Shown here: in pieces, positions 36,701 to 51,700 of the stretch
How the letters are laid out: every line of letters begins with the position of its first letter
Position numbering within the stretch: the first letter of the stretch is position 1
DNA from: Zerene cesonia
Taxonomy: Eukaryota; Arthropoda; Insecta; Lepidoptera; Pieridae
Direction: 5' to 3'
NCBI RefSeq assembly: GCF_012273895.1
Contig: NC_052117.1
Location: 3,170,406 to 3,234,405 of the forward strand
DNA: 64,000 nucleotides
Program-made: the position numbers and the translations under genes
The notes under the pieces: generated by a model
What the model was told of the DNA's origin: nothing
What the model saw: only the letters and a program-made list of their open reading frames with translations
Database searches by the model: none

Positions 36701-39700
36701 CTATTTAATCAAGACAAATATTAGCCTTTACTACTCTCTAGTCCTAACTATCCCCAGACCAACCTAATATAGCTCCTTGGCGACGTGAAATAAAGACGAA
36801 GAAACACAGGTACACTAAACTTAGTCTTTTAATGTTAGCTACAATTATGGATAAGGATAGTAAGGATATACAAAACATAAGAGTATTTTCACGTCACTGC
36901 ACGCGCCGACATTACATCATTTTCCCGTTTGTCGAGATAACATTAATTGTGAAACTGTATATTGCACGTGTATGTTCAGTTCTAATATAAGACTCGTCTA
37001 TCTTCCGTACTGTATGACAAATGCGCCTTTCAAAGTAAATCATTATAGGTCTGTCGGGTCGATAACACTGATTGTGTACTGCGTATGTACTAGAAAAATA
37101 TGGTATGTGTTTTTGCGTGGTGTGATGAACTATCAATATAATTATATAATGCATAGAACTTTAGTACAAGTAGAGTTTTAAAACGTGTTGGTGTAAAATT
37201 TGATTTAGTTTGACATTGATTATTACACATATACACAACGATATTCCATATCGTGGTGAATACTCATGCATTTCCTCGTGGTTGGCTCTACGATAACGTA
37301 TTCAAAAATTAGTCACTATTTATTTATTATGATAATATTTATTGTTTCCCCCACTCTTCGGGTAAGCACCATTCATAACAACGCTCGCTGATAAAAGCTC
37401 GAAAGTATGCATAAATAATAACATAATTAATAAACGGCAAACCATTAAAATGTCCACAAAATTATCATATAAAGCAGGTTTACCAAGAACAAAGCTGCAG
37501 AATTAAATTTTGTTCTGTACTATATTATGGCATTAATCTATCATAGTAGCTGATGCTCACCTAATAAGGGATCAAGTCTATCCCTGAAGCTCTTGGCGCG
37601 AGTCGCGGCGGCAGGACCTCTCCGAGGGATGGGGGATTCCCACTCAGATGGTTCCTCCTAATTGTGGATAACAAATAAATATTAAAGTATAAAAAATTTG
37701 TTTAAAATATAAATTTAAACACGGAAAGTTTTTATACAACGTTAAAAGTTATACCTTCTGTTTACTACGGAGTAAGGATTGAAGAAAAAGTATTTGGGTT
37801 TATAACGAATTGAAATATAATTTATAAATTGCTATATTACGTGAAATGATTAATCAACGGAAATAAAATATATTGATATTAAAACTTTTTGTACAGTTAT
37901 TTTTATACTCACAGGTTCGTAATTTTGTTGTCCATTATGTGGTAAGAGGCCATCCCACTGCGAGCTATCCCATGGCTCCGAAAAAACTGTGCCATCGTCG
38001 CTTGCCTGTATCGAAAAATTATATTATATTTAAGTATTAAAAATATTTCAACTAGTGATATCATTTGATTCCTTCGTTATCTTTTAATTTATCATACTAC
38101 TAAATTAAATAATTGAATTTTAACGTTGAATAATATGTATTTATTGGTAGATGTTACGTTATTATATTTAGGATTGGATAGTATTTGAATAAGAAGATTT
38201 GAAGAAAGGTGTAATTAAAATACGTCGTTGTAATAGAAATATGTGTTTGGTATTTGTTTATCAAATTCTTCAAATCCCAAGAGGCTTCAAAATACATTTT
38301 AACTTTAATCACTGTTAACATTCATTAAGCCATCGTGAGTGTGAGTGCCAGGTGAGAGTATATATGTAAAGATTACTATAAGAGAATAAAGATATAATCT
38401 GTAAGTATCACAAGTTTTTTCTCATCAAGACAGGACAGAACCATTGTTTTCTTTGGCAGGTTTAATTCACTCTCCAATAAGAGGCTATTTGTTTGACGGT
38501 AAATTTGTAAAAAAATTATGAATGAACACTGATTTTACTGATGAAGTATCATATTTTCCTCTACTTTTCAGCAGTTGTTGGTATACATTAGGTATTTATT
38601 TTATATTTCTAATAACCTATGTCAATATTTTAAAATTTTGTATTTAAATGACTAGCAATACAATATTTTATAATTAATATTTTAATTAAAGTAAAGCATA
38701 ATATATTTAGCCGATTACTGTTATAGTGTTATGAGATGTAGGTAAGATGTGTTAAATATTTAAATGCAATCATATATAAAGAGTGGACGTAGTCTTGGAT
38801 TAAAATAAATGAAAATTACCTGTTCTGATAGAGGTCTGAGATCGTGAACGTTGTCGTAGCAGGAGGCACGCGGGGGTGAACGCACTTCTTCGGGAAGTGC
38901 CGTAGGATCTGATGTTAGACGCAGTTCTGGGAACCTACGCAAATAGACAAAATTTAAATGGCTGTTACAAAAGTTAATTTACAAAAATTCTAAAAGGGTT
39001 CAACCCTTTTAAAATTTACAAAAATTCTAAAAGGGTTGAAAATCTATGATGAAAATCATAGATTTTCCTTGTTGTTCTGTGATGATGGACTTTCTTCCAG
39101 GATTCTTTGTCCCGTGTGGACAATTTCGTTCTTATCCAATATTGAAAATGGTATGAGTAACTTTGTACTGATACGATACTGTCATACGGTAAGTAATTAA
39201 TAATGGTAAGTCTTTAAAACAAGCCGTAATTTATAAAAAAAATTCGAGACGAGATTTTTATTTAAACATTTCATTAGTTTTAAATCATAATCCAATCTAT
39301 GAAGTACCTAGGTATACTTTTGCATTTCTTAAAGCTAGGTTGCATTTGTTGTGGACTTTGTTTAAATTACCTTTGTGCAACAACTTGATGTACTGTCAGA
39401 TGATGGCCTCCATCATCGACACCACTCAAGCGAGTTTCTTGTTCCGCCAGCGAAGGAAAAGTGCCATTTTCACTGTTTGAACACTCATCATTCTTATCTG
39501 AAACCATAAAAAAATATTCATTTATTTCCTTTTCTTCCTTATACCCAGGATTATTCATCCCTATATAAACAAGAGAACGAGAATTCCTTAAAGAGATAAT
39601 AAAAACTAGTAGAATTTGATTAAAATAGTATTTATCATGAATATTTATATGTTTAGTGGAAAAAAATGTACAAGAAATAATATCTCACTAATAAACTGCC

Positions 39701-42700
39701 AGCTGGAATCAACAGCCCAGGTCTGTTCATTCTTGCCTGCTGGTGGTTTGCCTCCAACTCGAGGCGGCTCCACCGGCTTCATTTTGGGCTTACTTCTAAG
39801 TGACACCAAATTGTCCACAGATGTTGATGTATTCGGAGATGACGCTATAAAATTAAACGCATGGGTTTATATCTAGAAGGGTATATATAGGTTATATAAA
39901 ATACCACGGGCGTAGCCGGGGCGGACCGCTAATATAATAAAGTGTTGAAATCCTTCAGAATCTATGATTTAGGTTCTTAATTCAAATGTGCCATTCAATA
40001 AAGAGTCTCGGCTTTTAATGAAACGGCTGATTTAACCAGTTGGCTGTAATATAGTCACGGCAGAAATGTGATCACGTCTTATATTGGAGTGGATTTCATT
40101 CTTACGTGAGAGTTCTTCTATGCTTTGCATATCACGGAGCGGGTAGTAAGGATGGTTCTGGCTTGGAGGCTCCGAATATCTCTGTGAGAGACTCACACCA
40201 ACCCTTAATAATTTTCGTCTTGTTACTGGTAACATTGCAGCCTGGAATTAAAAACAAATTGTAACAACTGGCAAGAATTATATGTTAAGCTGCGTACCAA
40301 AATAGCAATTTGGAAAAATTATTCGAATCAGTATTATGTTCCATATCCTATATTTCATTTTAACATTTAATACATAGCTTTAGTTTTGATTAAATTAATT
40401 AATTGATATTAAATTGCATTTTTTAATATACCTCTTTTAATGCATCAACAGGATCAGCGTAAAAAGGGCTCCCAGCATTATCTTTTTCTGAATCTTCACC
40501 ATTACAATCTTTCAAACAATCGTCTTCTAGCTTAACAGTCTCCATGCTTTCAGCATTATGATTGTCCCTGTTTTTTAAAGCAGCTTCAATTTCTTCAGTC
40601 AATTTCTTATTCATATTCAGTACAATATTTAACTTGTCTGGTCTTTTTGCAACAACGTCACCTTTGCTATTTGTTGTGGCTATTATTTCACTTGAGCCAT
40701 TGAAACTCTTTTTGAGAGAGTTATCGGAGAGATTTTTCTTTTCATTTAAGCTTTCTGAAGAATTAAGTAAGATCATGTTTTCTTTTTCCAGAACGGATTG
40801 TGTACTCTTAGCATTATTTAGTTTAGCTGTAAAATTAAATTATTATTTATAAAAAAGAACCAACAACTGGAAGTTTGATAAATGAAAATATTTTGTATTT
40901 GGTTTTTACCAAGATTATTTAGTGTGTACTTACGCAGTGTATCGGGGAGCAAGTCCGGTCTTTTACTTTTCATTAACCCATTGTTTACATTATTATCAGT
41001 TTCAGACTTCAGAGGTTTGAATGTGGTGCAATTGTTACCCTCGGGTCCCCAGATGTCTTCGTAGTCACTTACTTTATCGATTAATGAACTACGATAGTAT
41101 ACTCCCGGCGATTCTAGGATATCAGACTCCTAAAACATTTTATAATTTAACTCAAAATGAATAGTTGCTTGTGCGCATTATAATATTTAATATATGACGA
41201 TGTTATATATTATCTAAATCTATTCATGCTGTTAATTCACTTCAAACAAAATGCTTTATACAGTTTAATGTTATTTATATTTCTTTTCTATTCTTACAAA
41301 ACTATTCAGCTTAAAGTGTAGCATTGCCAAAGTGTATATGGCTAGGCAAATACTTCAGTATACCCCTACCTGATAATGTCTGGACTCCTTTCGAAGGGAG
41401 TGTTTACTTCTTCTTGATCTACCAGATGGCGTTGTACTTGTCGTGTTTGAATTTGGAGATAACAACTTTTCTCTACCACTAATTGGTGATAGAATTGATT
41501 GATTTGATATTGGTGAGAAGACATTTTTATTAGAAACAGGAGAAGACCTCGATATAGGAGAAAATACTTCGCTCTTGTTAGTTTGACTGAGAGGTGAAAA
41601 AACACCGCTTTTTGAAGAAATTGTATCATTAGAAACGGGTGAATTTATTTGACTTGTTGGAGAAAATATGCCACTGGTGACAGAATTAGTACCGTTCGGC
41701 GACACTAGGTGATTAGGAGCGAAGCTATTCGTGGATTTAGTGCACGTGTTAACAACGGGATCAATTGATTCAGAAGTGTTTGTCTGAGATTGTTCATTTG
41801 GCGATTCGGGCTCGGTATTGTTTTGTTCAGCTATCTGTCTTTTAAAGCTTCCGTGTAAACTAGCTGTCATTGTACTTATACATTCCCCCTCTGGCGATAA
41901 TCGATGCAACATGTTCTATACAGGAACAAGAATAATTTAAATGAGTGATTATACAACATATAAATATTAGTATGGATATGCATTCAAGCAAATACAGTTA
42001 TAGTTGTCTAAATTCTAAATACATGCAACCAGCACACGCACACCATGCAAAAGAAATGCGAATTGTCTCACCTGATCTCCATTAGGCTCATTAAGTTTCC
42101 CTGTGTCTATACTGAACACATTCGTATTATTGTTTGAATTAGACGCAAGCGTTAGTTGCAATCGATCACTCTGAATATTCTCATTTATTTGGTGGTTATG
42201 TATTTGTGTGTTATTGACGCTGAATGTAACCGTCGTTGTGACGGTTATATTTCCATTTGAGACTTTATTAATTGGACTGAATAGAGCTTCTGATTTAGGA
42301 GATAAGGAGATCTTTGAGAAAGGTTTAGCCCACCTCGGTGGAGGCGGGGGTGGAGTGGATTTAATACTGTGAGTTTGTGTTGGTGACAGTTGCGGTGGAT
42401 TCGTTGTAGGAAATGTGTGAGGTTGTGTTATGTGTGCCTGTAAATATGTTAAGCGTATTAATAATCGTTTTAGAATAAAGAAGCGTTGTACAACATTACG
42501 TATCATTTATGTTGAAGAATAAAGATGGTGCAATAGATATCTACGAAAACAGTGAAATAAAAATTTAAGCCATATTTATTCTTCTGACTATTTTAAGCTG
42601 AATTCATAAACACTTACCGTACTAGACATAAGATTTAATGTGTTAGGTGGGGTGGGGCGTGGTGCTCGTACAAATGTTCCGCTTGGTTTAGCCGGTGGTG

Positions 42701-45700
42701 ATGGAGCATTTTTCCCTTTAAATGTGCTCAGGCTTTGGCTTTGGCTTGGAGGGGAGCCAGATGTCTCAACTGGAGACATTTTTAAAACAACGTTCTGCTC
42801 CTTATCGGAGCTAAATATATGCTCCTTTGAGTTGTGGCTCGTATCTGTAAGCAGTTTTATTTCGCTTATGTTATCTACTAAAATAAAGCAAGCGTTAATG
42901 TAGTGTTTTACAATTTATGGTTATTTTTTAAAATAATTTTACGCATATACACATATATTTATAATTAATTACATTGTTTGTAAATTATATTCCTTTTCAC
43001 CGTTCGAACAAAATTATTTTATCATGAATCCAGAAATCGAGCACTTTCGAGTCTTTACTATAAACTTATAGCTTGTGGGAAACTTAACTGTTGTCAATTC
43101 TATCGAATAATATATAATTTTTTTATCTTATACACAGCACATATTTTACATATTTCACTGCATATAGTTTGTACTTACTCGCATTAAAACTGCTAAGACT
43201 AGATCCTGTATCCGAGGGTGTGACAGCCATTGGCACGACGCCATTAGCAAGCTGACATGGCGACAGTAGATTATTCGGATTATTCTTTGGATTCGCCATT
43301 GGGTAGCCCCAGAATTCTTGTCCAAGCAGAGCTAAGGAGCTTAACTGGTGCCTACTCTTTGCTTCTCTGAGAGGCCTTGGCAGTTGTAATTGCACTGGTA
43401 ACTCATCACTGGAAATGAATAGATATTGCGATCATTATTAATATTTTAGTACGTAGGTACTTAATTACAACCAAATTTATTTCTAAAAATTACAGATTAC
43501 GGAATTTGTTTATTAATTAATGTAATTATATTGGATATAACCATATATTGATTTCTTATTTGTTGATTTAATTTTACACTAATTATTACGTTACATACCT
43601 AATTATATTCACTAAGCTATTCAGAATATGAAACAATTTAATGCTTCTTAGTTTTTTTCGAAAACTCGTTACACATATTATACGATTGCATACACTTTTG
43701 CATATAACAAAACACTAGACTCACCAACATTGTGAATAATGCGCAATCAATTCGGGGATGTTGTCAAATCTGTTGTGCGAGGTCTCGAGGCCGATGCGAC
43801 CGCCCGAGGCCTGAATGAGGTAGTGTTCGATGTAAGGACCCTTGTCAGCTGGCAGGCGGACGCTTATTGCCATTGTATCCGGCTGGCTCGACTGGCGCAC
43901 CACGAAGTTCTGGAACGTTCGTTGCGAATGTAAATTTATATTGCCTTGTTATATGGAATTTGGATATATAACCATGTTTTATTTAGTTGCACTGTACAAT
44001 AGATTCATGAATTGTATTATATATGTTTAAATTAGAAAAAGAATTGGCTTAGATCATTTGTTTTTATAAATAAACAATTTTCTAAGGTAGCTATTAAATA
44101 ATAAATTTCAGGAAATTCGATGTCTTCAGTGTTATTAATATTTGCAGATAAAATCACACACCACCAACACCCTCAAATCCACAACGTTTACTACTGTAAA
44201 TATTTTTATATTTTTATGTAACGATAAAATGACATATAGCTATTTTAATTAAGACTAAAACTTACTCCTTCTTCCTTCCCCTGCAATAGATGAAAGGCTC
44301 CAGCTCGTTGGATCCCAGGAAGGAACCAGACCGGATGGGTCCGAATAAGTCTCTCCAGCAAGCCGATGTCACATGGTGGTTGTTCTTCAGAGTCAGACCC
44401 TGAGGATCCGACGGATGAGCAGTCTCCTTTTGCACCTTCGCCATCTGATGATAAACTTTCCCGGCTCTGAAAAGATAAGAAAACATTATGAGAACCGTAA
44501 AAGAAGATGTAATGTTTGAAAAAGAATGTTTTTGCTTTGATTAAAATACCAAAATAATATTATAAACGAGAAAGTAACCCTGTACGTTTGTCTATCTCTC
44601 TTTCGTGCCTAAATCAATTAACTTGGAAGATTTGGCGCAGGTATAATGAAATTGTAATTTCAGTTTGTTTTATTGTGTACAATGAATGGAACATTGCAAT
44701 ATATCGAACCAAAAACTCCTTAAAATCTATCAGAATAGAGATATCATGTGTTATACTGTACGTGAAAATTTTACTTATGTATTTTCGTTAACGTATTTCG
44801 CTTCTGCATAAAATACAAGAACATATTTTGGTATACTTAATTAATCATCCGCTCGCAACATCGGCTCACATCTAAGCTAATGGGTCTGCATATTTAAACT
44901 TATTGACATCGTAATATTTTAAGAGTACCGCGTCGAGACTACCTATTAGTTACTATTAGTTTCGAAATACATGTCACACTAATACAACACACACACACAC
45001 ACATATATACATACACACATACACACACACATCAAAATATATTCCAAAATATGTTACAATTAGCCATCCGCCCCCGCTTCACCTGCTGTTCACTCTTAAG
45101 GTTTTAATCTTATATATAAAATTCCCGTTCCAAAATTTTAGTAACTGAACGCCTCCGAAACGGCTGGACCGATTCTTATGAAATTTTGTGTGCATATTGG
45201 TTATGTCTGAGAATCGGCTACATCTATTTTTCATACCCCTAAATGATTAGAATAAGGCAGAACAGCGTTTGCCGGGTCAGCTAGTTAAAGATATATTTTG
45301 AGTGTCTTTGACATTGTATCGTCTATGGTACCGTAGTAAATCCAGAATTTTGAATTTAAAAGAGTTATTCAGCTGCAGACCGAATTTTAGCAGTATAGGT
45401 ATGTTTAATTTCTATTAAATAAAGTTAACAACGAATTATTTAATACGTTGCTGCAAAGAGCATAAAGTTTATTTTCAAACGTAACATTACATTTTAAACA
45501 TAATAAAGTAGAGTTAAACATGGAGTGGGTTTGGGACCGAATAAATGTTTGCGAACCGTGTTGATATATTAAGTGTACACAGCCTATTAAGATTAAAGTC
45601 ACTGTGAACGAGGACGAGAATTTATAAGGTTTAATCTTTCCAACAAGCTTAATTAAACATGGATTACAGGTGTATTAATTGTATACATATGTAATAATTG

Positions 45701-48700
45701 TTATTTCATTCAAATGGTGTTTGCAAATTTATTTCTTTAGGTCAAACCTATACTAATAATATTCAGCTGAATGGTGTTTGTTTGTACGCGATTGTATCAA
45801 GAACTAATGAAACGAACTCAAAAATTGTTTTATGTTTACATAATATATTGGGCAAACCCTAAGTACTATAAGCTATATATGTACCGGCGCAGAACAAATA
45901 AGTCCTACTATCCTATCCTACTAATATTATAAATGCGAAAGTTTGTAAGGATGTGTGTTTGTTTGTTACTCTTTCATGTAAAAACTACAGACTGATTGCA
46001 ATTCAATTTGGTACGTAGATAGCTGGACAACTGGAATAACACATAGGCAACTTTTTATCACGATATTCCAATGGGATACAGACTTATGCGGGTGAAACCG
46101 TGGGGCGCAGCTAGTAATAATATAAGACTCAATGATCGTCTCGTATGCTTCCTTATAATGATTGACTAAATAATTTGATTGAACCTAAGACCCTACAAAA
46201 AGTTGTTGAACAAAAATGATTAATAATTTCAGGAAGTCATCTGTCAGTCTTTGTAATATGATAACAAAATACGAGAACGAACCAATTAATGTAAAATATA
46301 AATGTTGAAGATAAGATGTTCTAAATTGCAATTCGGGCACGGTGCCCAATTCCTGTGTCGTAAGCAAGGGAATTAGGTACATTCTACTTCGCAGACTTCC
46401 TATATTTTCTCATGATTAAATCTGTCGCTGTTTCTTGCAGCGGCACAGTCTCCAGAGTATCTAACGTTGTTTCAGTTTGTTAAAAAGTTATTGTAAATTT
46501 TATATGGAAATAGTGTGTACGGACTTTTCGAATGTCGATCTATGTATTTAATGAAAATTTTCAATTTATGTATATTGCTTTTATGTACCGAAAAATGATA
46601 TAAAAGATTTTTCTAGAAAGAAAATATATGGTAGAGAGTATTAATCTAATTTTACATTTCTTCCCAGTTTTTTTAATAATTATAACATTAAAAATACCGG
46701 GAAGGAAGAAGGAAGAAAAAGGAAAATTCAATCCATAATCATCGAGGAAGAGATTAGATTATATATACATAAAGTTTACGTTTTAATGTAAAGTTAAACA
46801 TATGTATAAAGTTATATATTCATCCTAAAAATGTGGGTTCACACAAGCGATTTTTTAACGGAAATCTATCCTTTCAACATATTGCATCGCAATAAAATAA
46901 CTGTTGAATACGACATTTTATATGACGAAACGATATTTCGCGACAAATTTCCAGAACATTCACTTCAAACAGAAAGAAGGCTTTGTTCACGGACTTGGAA
47001 ATGTTATTTCTCGATTCATCCGCAAAGGTTTGCGGTACAAAGGCGGCAATTTCGTACGATCGTTCGTTCTCGTTTGACTCTCATATGTTTCGTTGTTTGG
47101 GTGAAAGTTATTTTTACCCTTTTTGTGCGGTCATAGCCCTCGCGTAAAGATAAAGCCTACGGAAATATGATACTCCTCATTATATGTGAAACGTCTTTTC
47201 ATAGTACCATAAAGGTTTTGGTTTTGTTGAGCGTTAGTACGCAGATCTGGCTCCAAGCGTTGATAATATTTCAAATGGAGGTAAACTATACAATTTTCCT
47301 TCTTGAACAAATGTTTATATCAAAGGAATCTCATATGCCAAATTTTATTAATTTTTGAAAAGATAAATTCCTTTAAAATGTGTTAATTACATGAAATCAC
47401 AAAAACATCAATTTTAAAGAAAGATAATACAATTTTATGATTAATATGCAACATTGACCTTCTAGGTCGGTCTAATTTAAGTAACAATAGAACAAACAAT
47501 ATAGGGATCGTTTATTTTATCATCGTACGTATTAAGTGACTATGCTTTTATTAAAATTTTGTCTAACCTATCTGGGGGATGTCATATTGGTTAATAGAGA
47601 CAAACTTCCTTGCATAATATCGCACGTTATTCGTGACGTTGTTTCAAAATTAAATCGCAGGCATTTGTTACAATTAGTTTTGGTGCGAAATTACATTGCT
47701 AATTGCAAAATGAATGTTTTTCACATTAACAATTGCATTAGTTGTGTTTAAGACTGTAACGCTACATGGTATAATTATGTGGACTGTTTGTTCCCTTTAC
47801 CAATAATGTACCCAATTATTGTAAAATGTATATTTAAGTATAAAGATACTATATTCATATTATTTTATAACATAAATAATCAAGTAAATAAGTACTGGGT
47901 ACTTCTATTAAATTAAGGAAGTTTATGAAAGTTAAAAGTGCAAGAAACGTGCAGAATTGTTATAGCATTTCCTGAAAATACTCACTGTCTCTTGAAATCT
48001 TAGGAAGCCTTTGAGCATAATAATAGTTGTTAAAATTCTCTTACATGCTAAGCGTGAGAAATACGGCCTGTGTAAATAACCACGGTGGTTTAGCCAAATA
48101 CACGTACATTTGCAAATAAATAAAAATCGTACCAGCCGTCGTTATTGCTCTATAAATTAATGGTCTGCGGCAAATAAACGATTCAGTGAACCAACATTTG
48201 CGCGGGGAAGCCAGGTCGTATCTCTACCGTGAATCAATTGAAAGGGATTCTGCATGCATTCGACGCTTAATAAAACTGTAATGAAAGTTACTATTTGCAT
48301 ATGAGTTAATGTTTCTATGCGAAATAAATAAAAGTACGCGTTGGAAATGTTGCAATAATTAAAAATATTTTTGATAGTAATGAAATTTGTTAGTTATTTA
48401 ATACTTTTGGGGGTGTCGCGTTAGAAAGATGACGTTAGATCCATGGGGTATTGCGAGTGGAAATAATCAATAATTTCAATTAAAAACAATTATAACAAAT
48501 CGAAAATGAAATCTAATGATTCTAATATTTATTAATCAGTTTCTCTTTCGCTAATGATCTAATAAAACTAATGATACAAAAAGATAAATCAGCGTCTAAT
48601 TAAACACAAAGAATGCGAATGGCTGTATAAGTGTAGGGATGGCAACATTAATTAAGTAATTTGCGTTAACATTTTCATTATATTGCGCGGGAAATTAATA

Positions 48701-51700
48701 TCCGAATCGGTAACAATAATGGAGTGCTATGAATCATATAACAAAGCCCTCCGCGGCCGTCGACAGGTAAGGTGTTAAATCCTGAAAACAAAGCAACGTT
48801 TATAGCGGAGTTATAGCATCTATGTACAGATTTATGGGGAAAGTTGGATTGCAATTAGTTTTCTATGGCGCTAAACGACGGTTTTGTACGTGCGCTTCGT
48901 AGGTACATTAATTTTGTCGAATTGTTTGCGGTCTTGTTATGGTGGTGTTATAATTTGGATGAGATGTTATTGTTTTTTGAGAGTCTAGTTTGTGCACGTG
49001 TATCTTTAAGTGTTTGTCCCTGTCTAAGCATTGGTTTTTATATGTAGAGAGGCAAAATGGCTAAGCGATGTATTCTAAATTGAAATCAATTTTAACATTA
49101 ATTCGTTTCCTGTAAACCTTATTAAAATAAGTATGACCTTAATTTAAAACACAGCAATGGTGTTTTTTAATACATAAAGATGCAAATGTCATATTAAGAT
49201 AATATAAACTGCAGACCTACACTAAAAATTAAATATTATGTTTATGTTTGCACTCAAAGAATAACATAATAAACTTATTCAATACCCGAAATTGAATATT
49301 GTATTTTAATTATGTTAAAGAACATCATATTCGCCAACGACTCAAAACTTTTGATAAACAAATTTATGACCAATAATCGGGGATTACTCGAAAAACTTCT
49401 CGAAAGTTCTAAGTAGAGTCGAATCAACGATGTCATGAAAAGTAAGACCCCTATTTTCAAACCCCCCTCAATCTCCTAAGAGGCAGCTGTGTATCACTGA
49501 GACTCATAAAAATATACAACTCTTGACACTTAGTGTCGCATAACAGTTCAGCTTTACTCGACTTTGGAACTAAGTGCGAAGTGGTCACACGTGCTCTAGT
49601 ACTGCAAATGGAACAGACGTTTAAGGAGTGAACGCAAGACACCTGCTACCGAAAGTTTAAGAATAGGGTGCTTTTAATTAGGTTAATGGCGGACATAACG
49701 GTCAATTGGAATGTGATATAGTATTTATAATTTGTGCCTTATTCGATGTTATGATTTATTGTTTTGATTAGTAGTTCGATGAAGTCATTCTTTTAATTAA
49801 TTAGATATTATACATTTTTTATTTACCTACTTTTCATTCGTACATCATTTTACAAGATAAAGAATAGCGTAAAAATTGAGCGAAAGCTTGATAATACGTA
49901 AATGAAAATGAATCCATGAATTAAAAATTCAAATTTAAATTTCGACGAATCTAATGAAGCACTCGTTAAAAGTATCACAACGTTCACAATTTATTTAGCA
50001 AAATACTAGAAACCAAGCCAGCTCAAAGCGGTAAAGTTTTAACGAGCGGAATCGAGTGCAGACGGGTAAAAAAATAAACACGGATGCAAAAACCGTCGCA
50101 GTCCGAGATCAAGTTATAAGTTCACAAATAAACTTAGACCCTTTAGTTTTCTTCAAGTTCAATCAAAGAGAACAAACAACGTTTGTGGTCCAAGGGACGC
50201 AGTGGGGATACAGCGAGATGACTCACACGGGGTAAAATCAATAAGTCGCCGCCCTACGGTGCGGATTGTAATGATGTTTTTATGGTTCACTATAATTAAT
50301 TTCTCTTTTACTTACCGCTACTGTGAGATGAAATAAGTATGTTTCGTTTCGTTTGGATATTATGTCGTATACATAATTGTAATTTAACATAAAATACATT
50401 ATTTAAAATATTTGCATATTATTCTTTGCTTTTCATAGTTGTATGCACGTATGCAATGTATCTAAATAATATTATTAAATATAGTTTAAATACATTGCAT
50501 GCGTTATGATAAAACTATACATTATTATATAATGATTTTTGAGAACATATTCTGTACGCAACTTCGACTCTAAATTCGTTTTCCATATATGAAAAGTTTT
50601 ATTGACCCAATTACATCTAATGATAAAAAGTTTTCGAAGTACTGCCTCCGCTCCATAGATAACACTGACAGACGACTAATTTGCAATAAGAATTAAATTG
50701 TACCTTCTTTTATAAATGCGACAGTAATCATTAATTTGTTGTTTAGTTTTGCTATGTAGGTTTAGGTAATATGAAGCTAACAACAAGATATAATTGAAAA
50801 ACTGCTTTACCTTACTTAACCTTTTGTAGATATCAAGTCACTAATTCATTTTTATTAAATAGTACAATACTAACGTACCATTTTCCTAACACTCAAATAT
50901 ATAGCGAAAGTATGTCGACTTTAATATTCTCGGCATGACAATATTATACATTCATATCTATGTTATTACAACTAAGTATGCCTATATGAACGACCCATTT
51001 ATATTATGATTCTTTGATCGTAAAACGTTATAGATATGCAAAACATATAATATTATTGTTATGTGTGGTACATACGTACATACATACGTACCTAATAGTT
51101 TTTAGAAAAGTAATTATAGAAACTTACTAATGTTACAAATCTGATAGTCAGTATACAACATACATAATATATAAAGGTTTATGAAATTCACTAGCCGTTC
51201 GCGCCGGACTCGTTGTGGCTAACCAAAGATAAAAAATAGCCTATGTGTGATATATAGATTTCTAAGGGTAATATAATTTTTTAAATGGATTTTGTAGTTT
51301 TGGTGTTAGTCGTGACAAGCGAAAAAAACATATCCTCTTTAAAACATAAATATAGAAAAGGGTTACAAATGATATAAATGTATACTATAAATATTTAGGT
51401 AAGGGTTTGGGTATCATATCCACTAGAGAGTCGCTCGACGTGTGACATTGTAACTCTGGCTGATTCAAGTTCGATTGTCCTGTTACTCCGCAGGGGCCTA
51501 TGGGGCTTTAATTTGGTATTTAGCATATTCGTTGGTAAATTAGTTGATGTTATTAAAGCACATGTTTTAATGATAATTAAGAGTTATTAACGAACGTTAA
51601 CATCAAGTTATAATTGCCTATCTACTTAACTGTGGTCCCAGTAATAAAATTTTCACTAAAACTATGTCACCTGGTAAAAACTGATACTTGTATATGCTGA

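Noticed and set aside
44262..44486. Minus-strand frame starting MFSYLFRAGKVYHQ as the sprint exon reading
   Set aside because: A different frame in the same exon gives the SH2 start (RTHPVWFLPG) and fits phase 0 on both sides.
46831..47136. 101-residue plus-strand frame in the large sprint intron
   Set aside because: No splice partner or recognised motif; frames of this size occur by chance.
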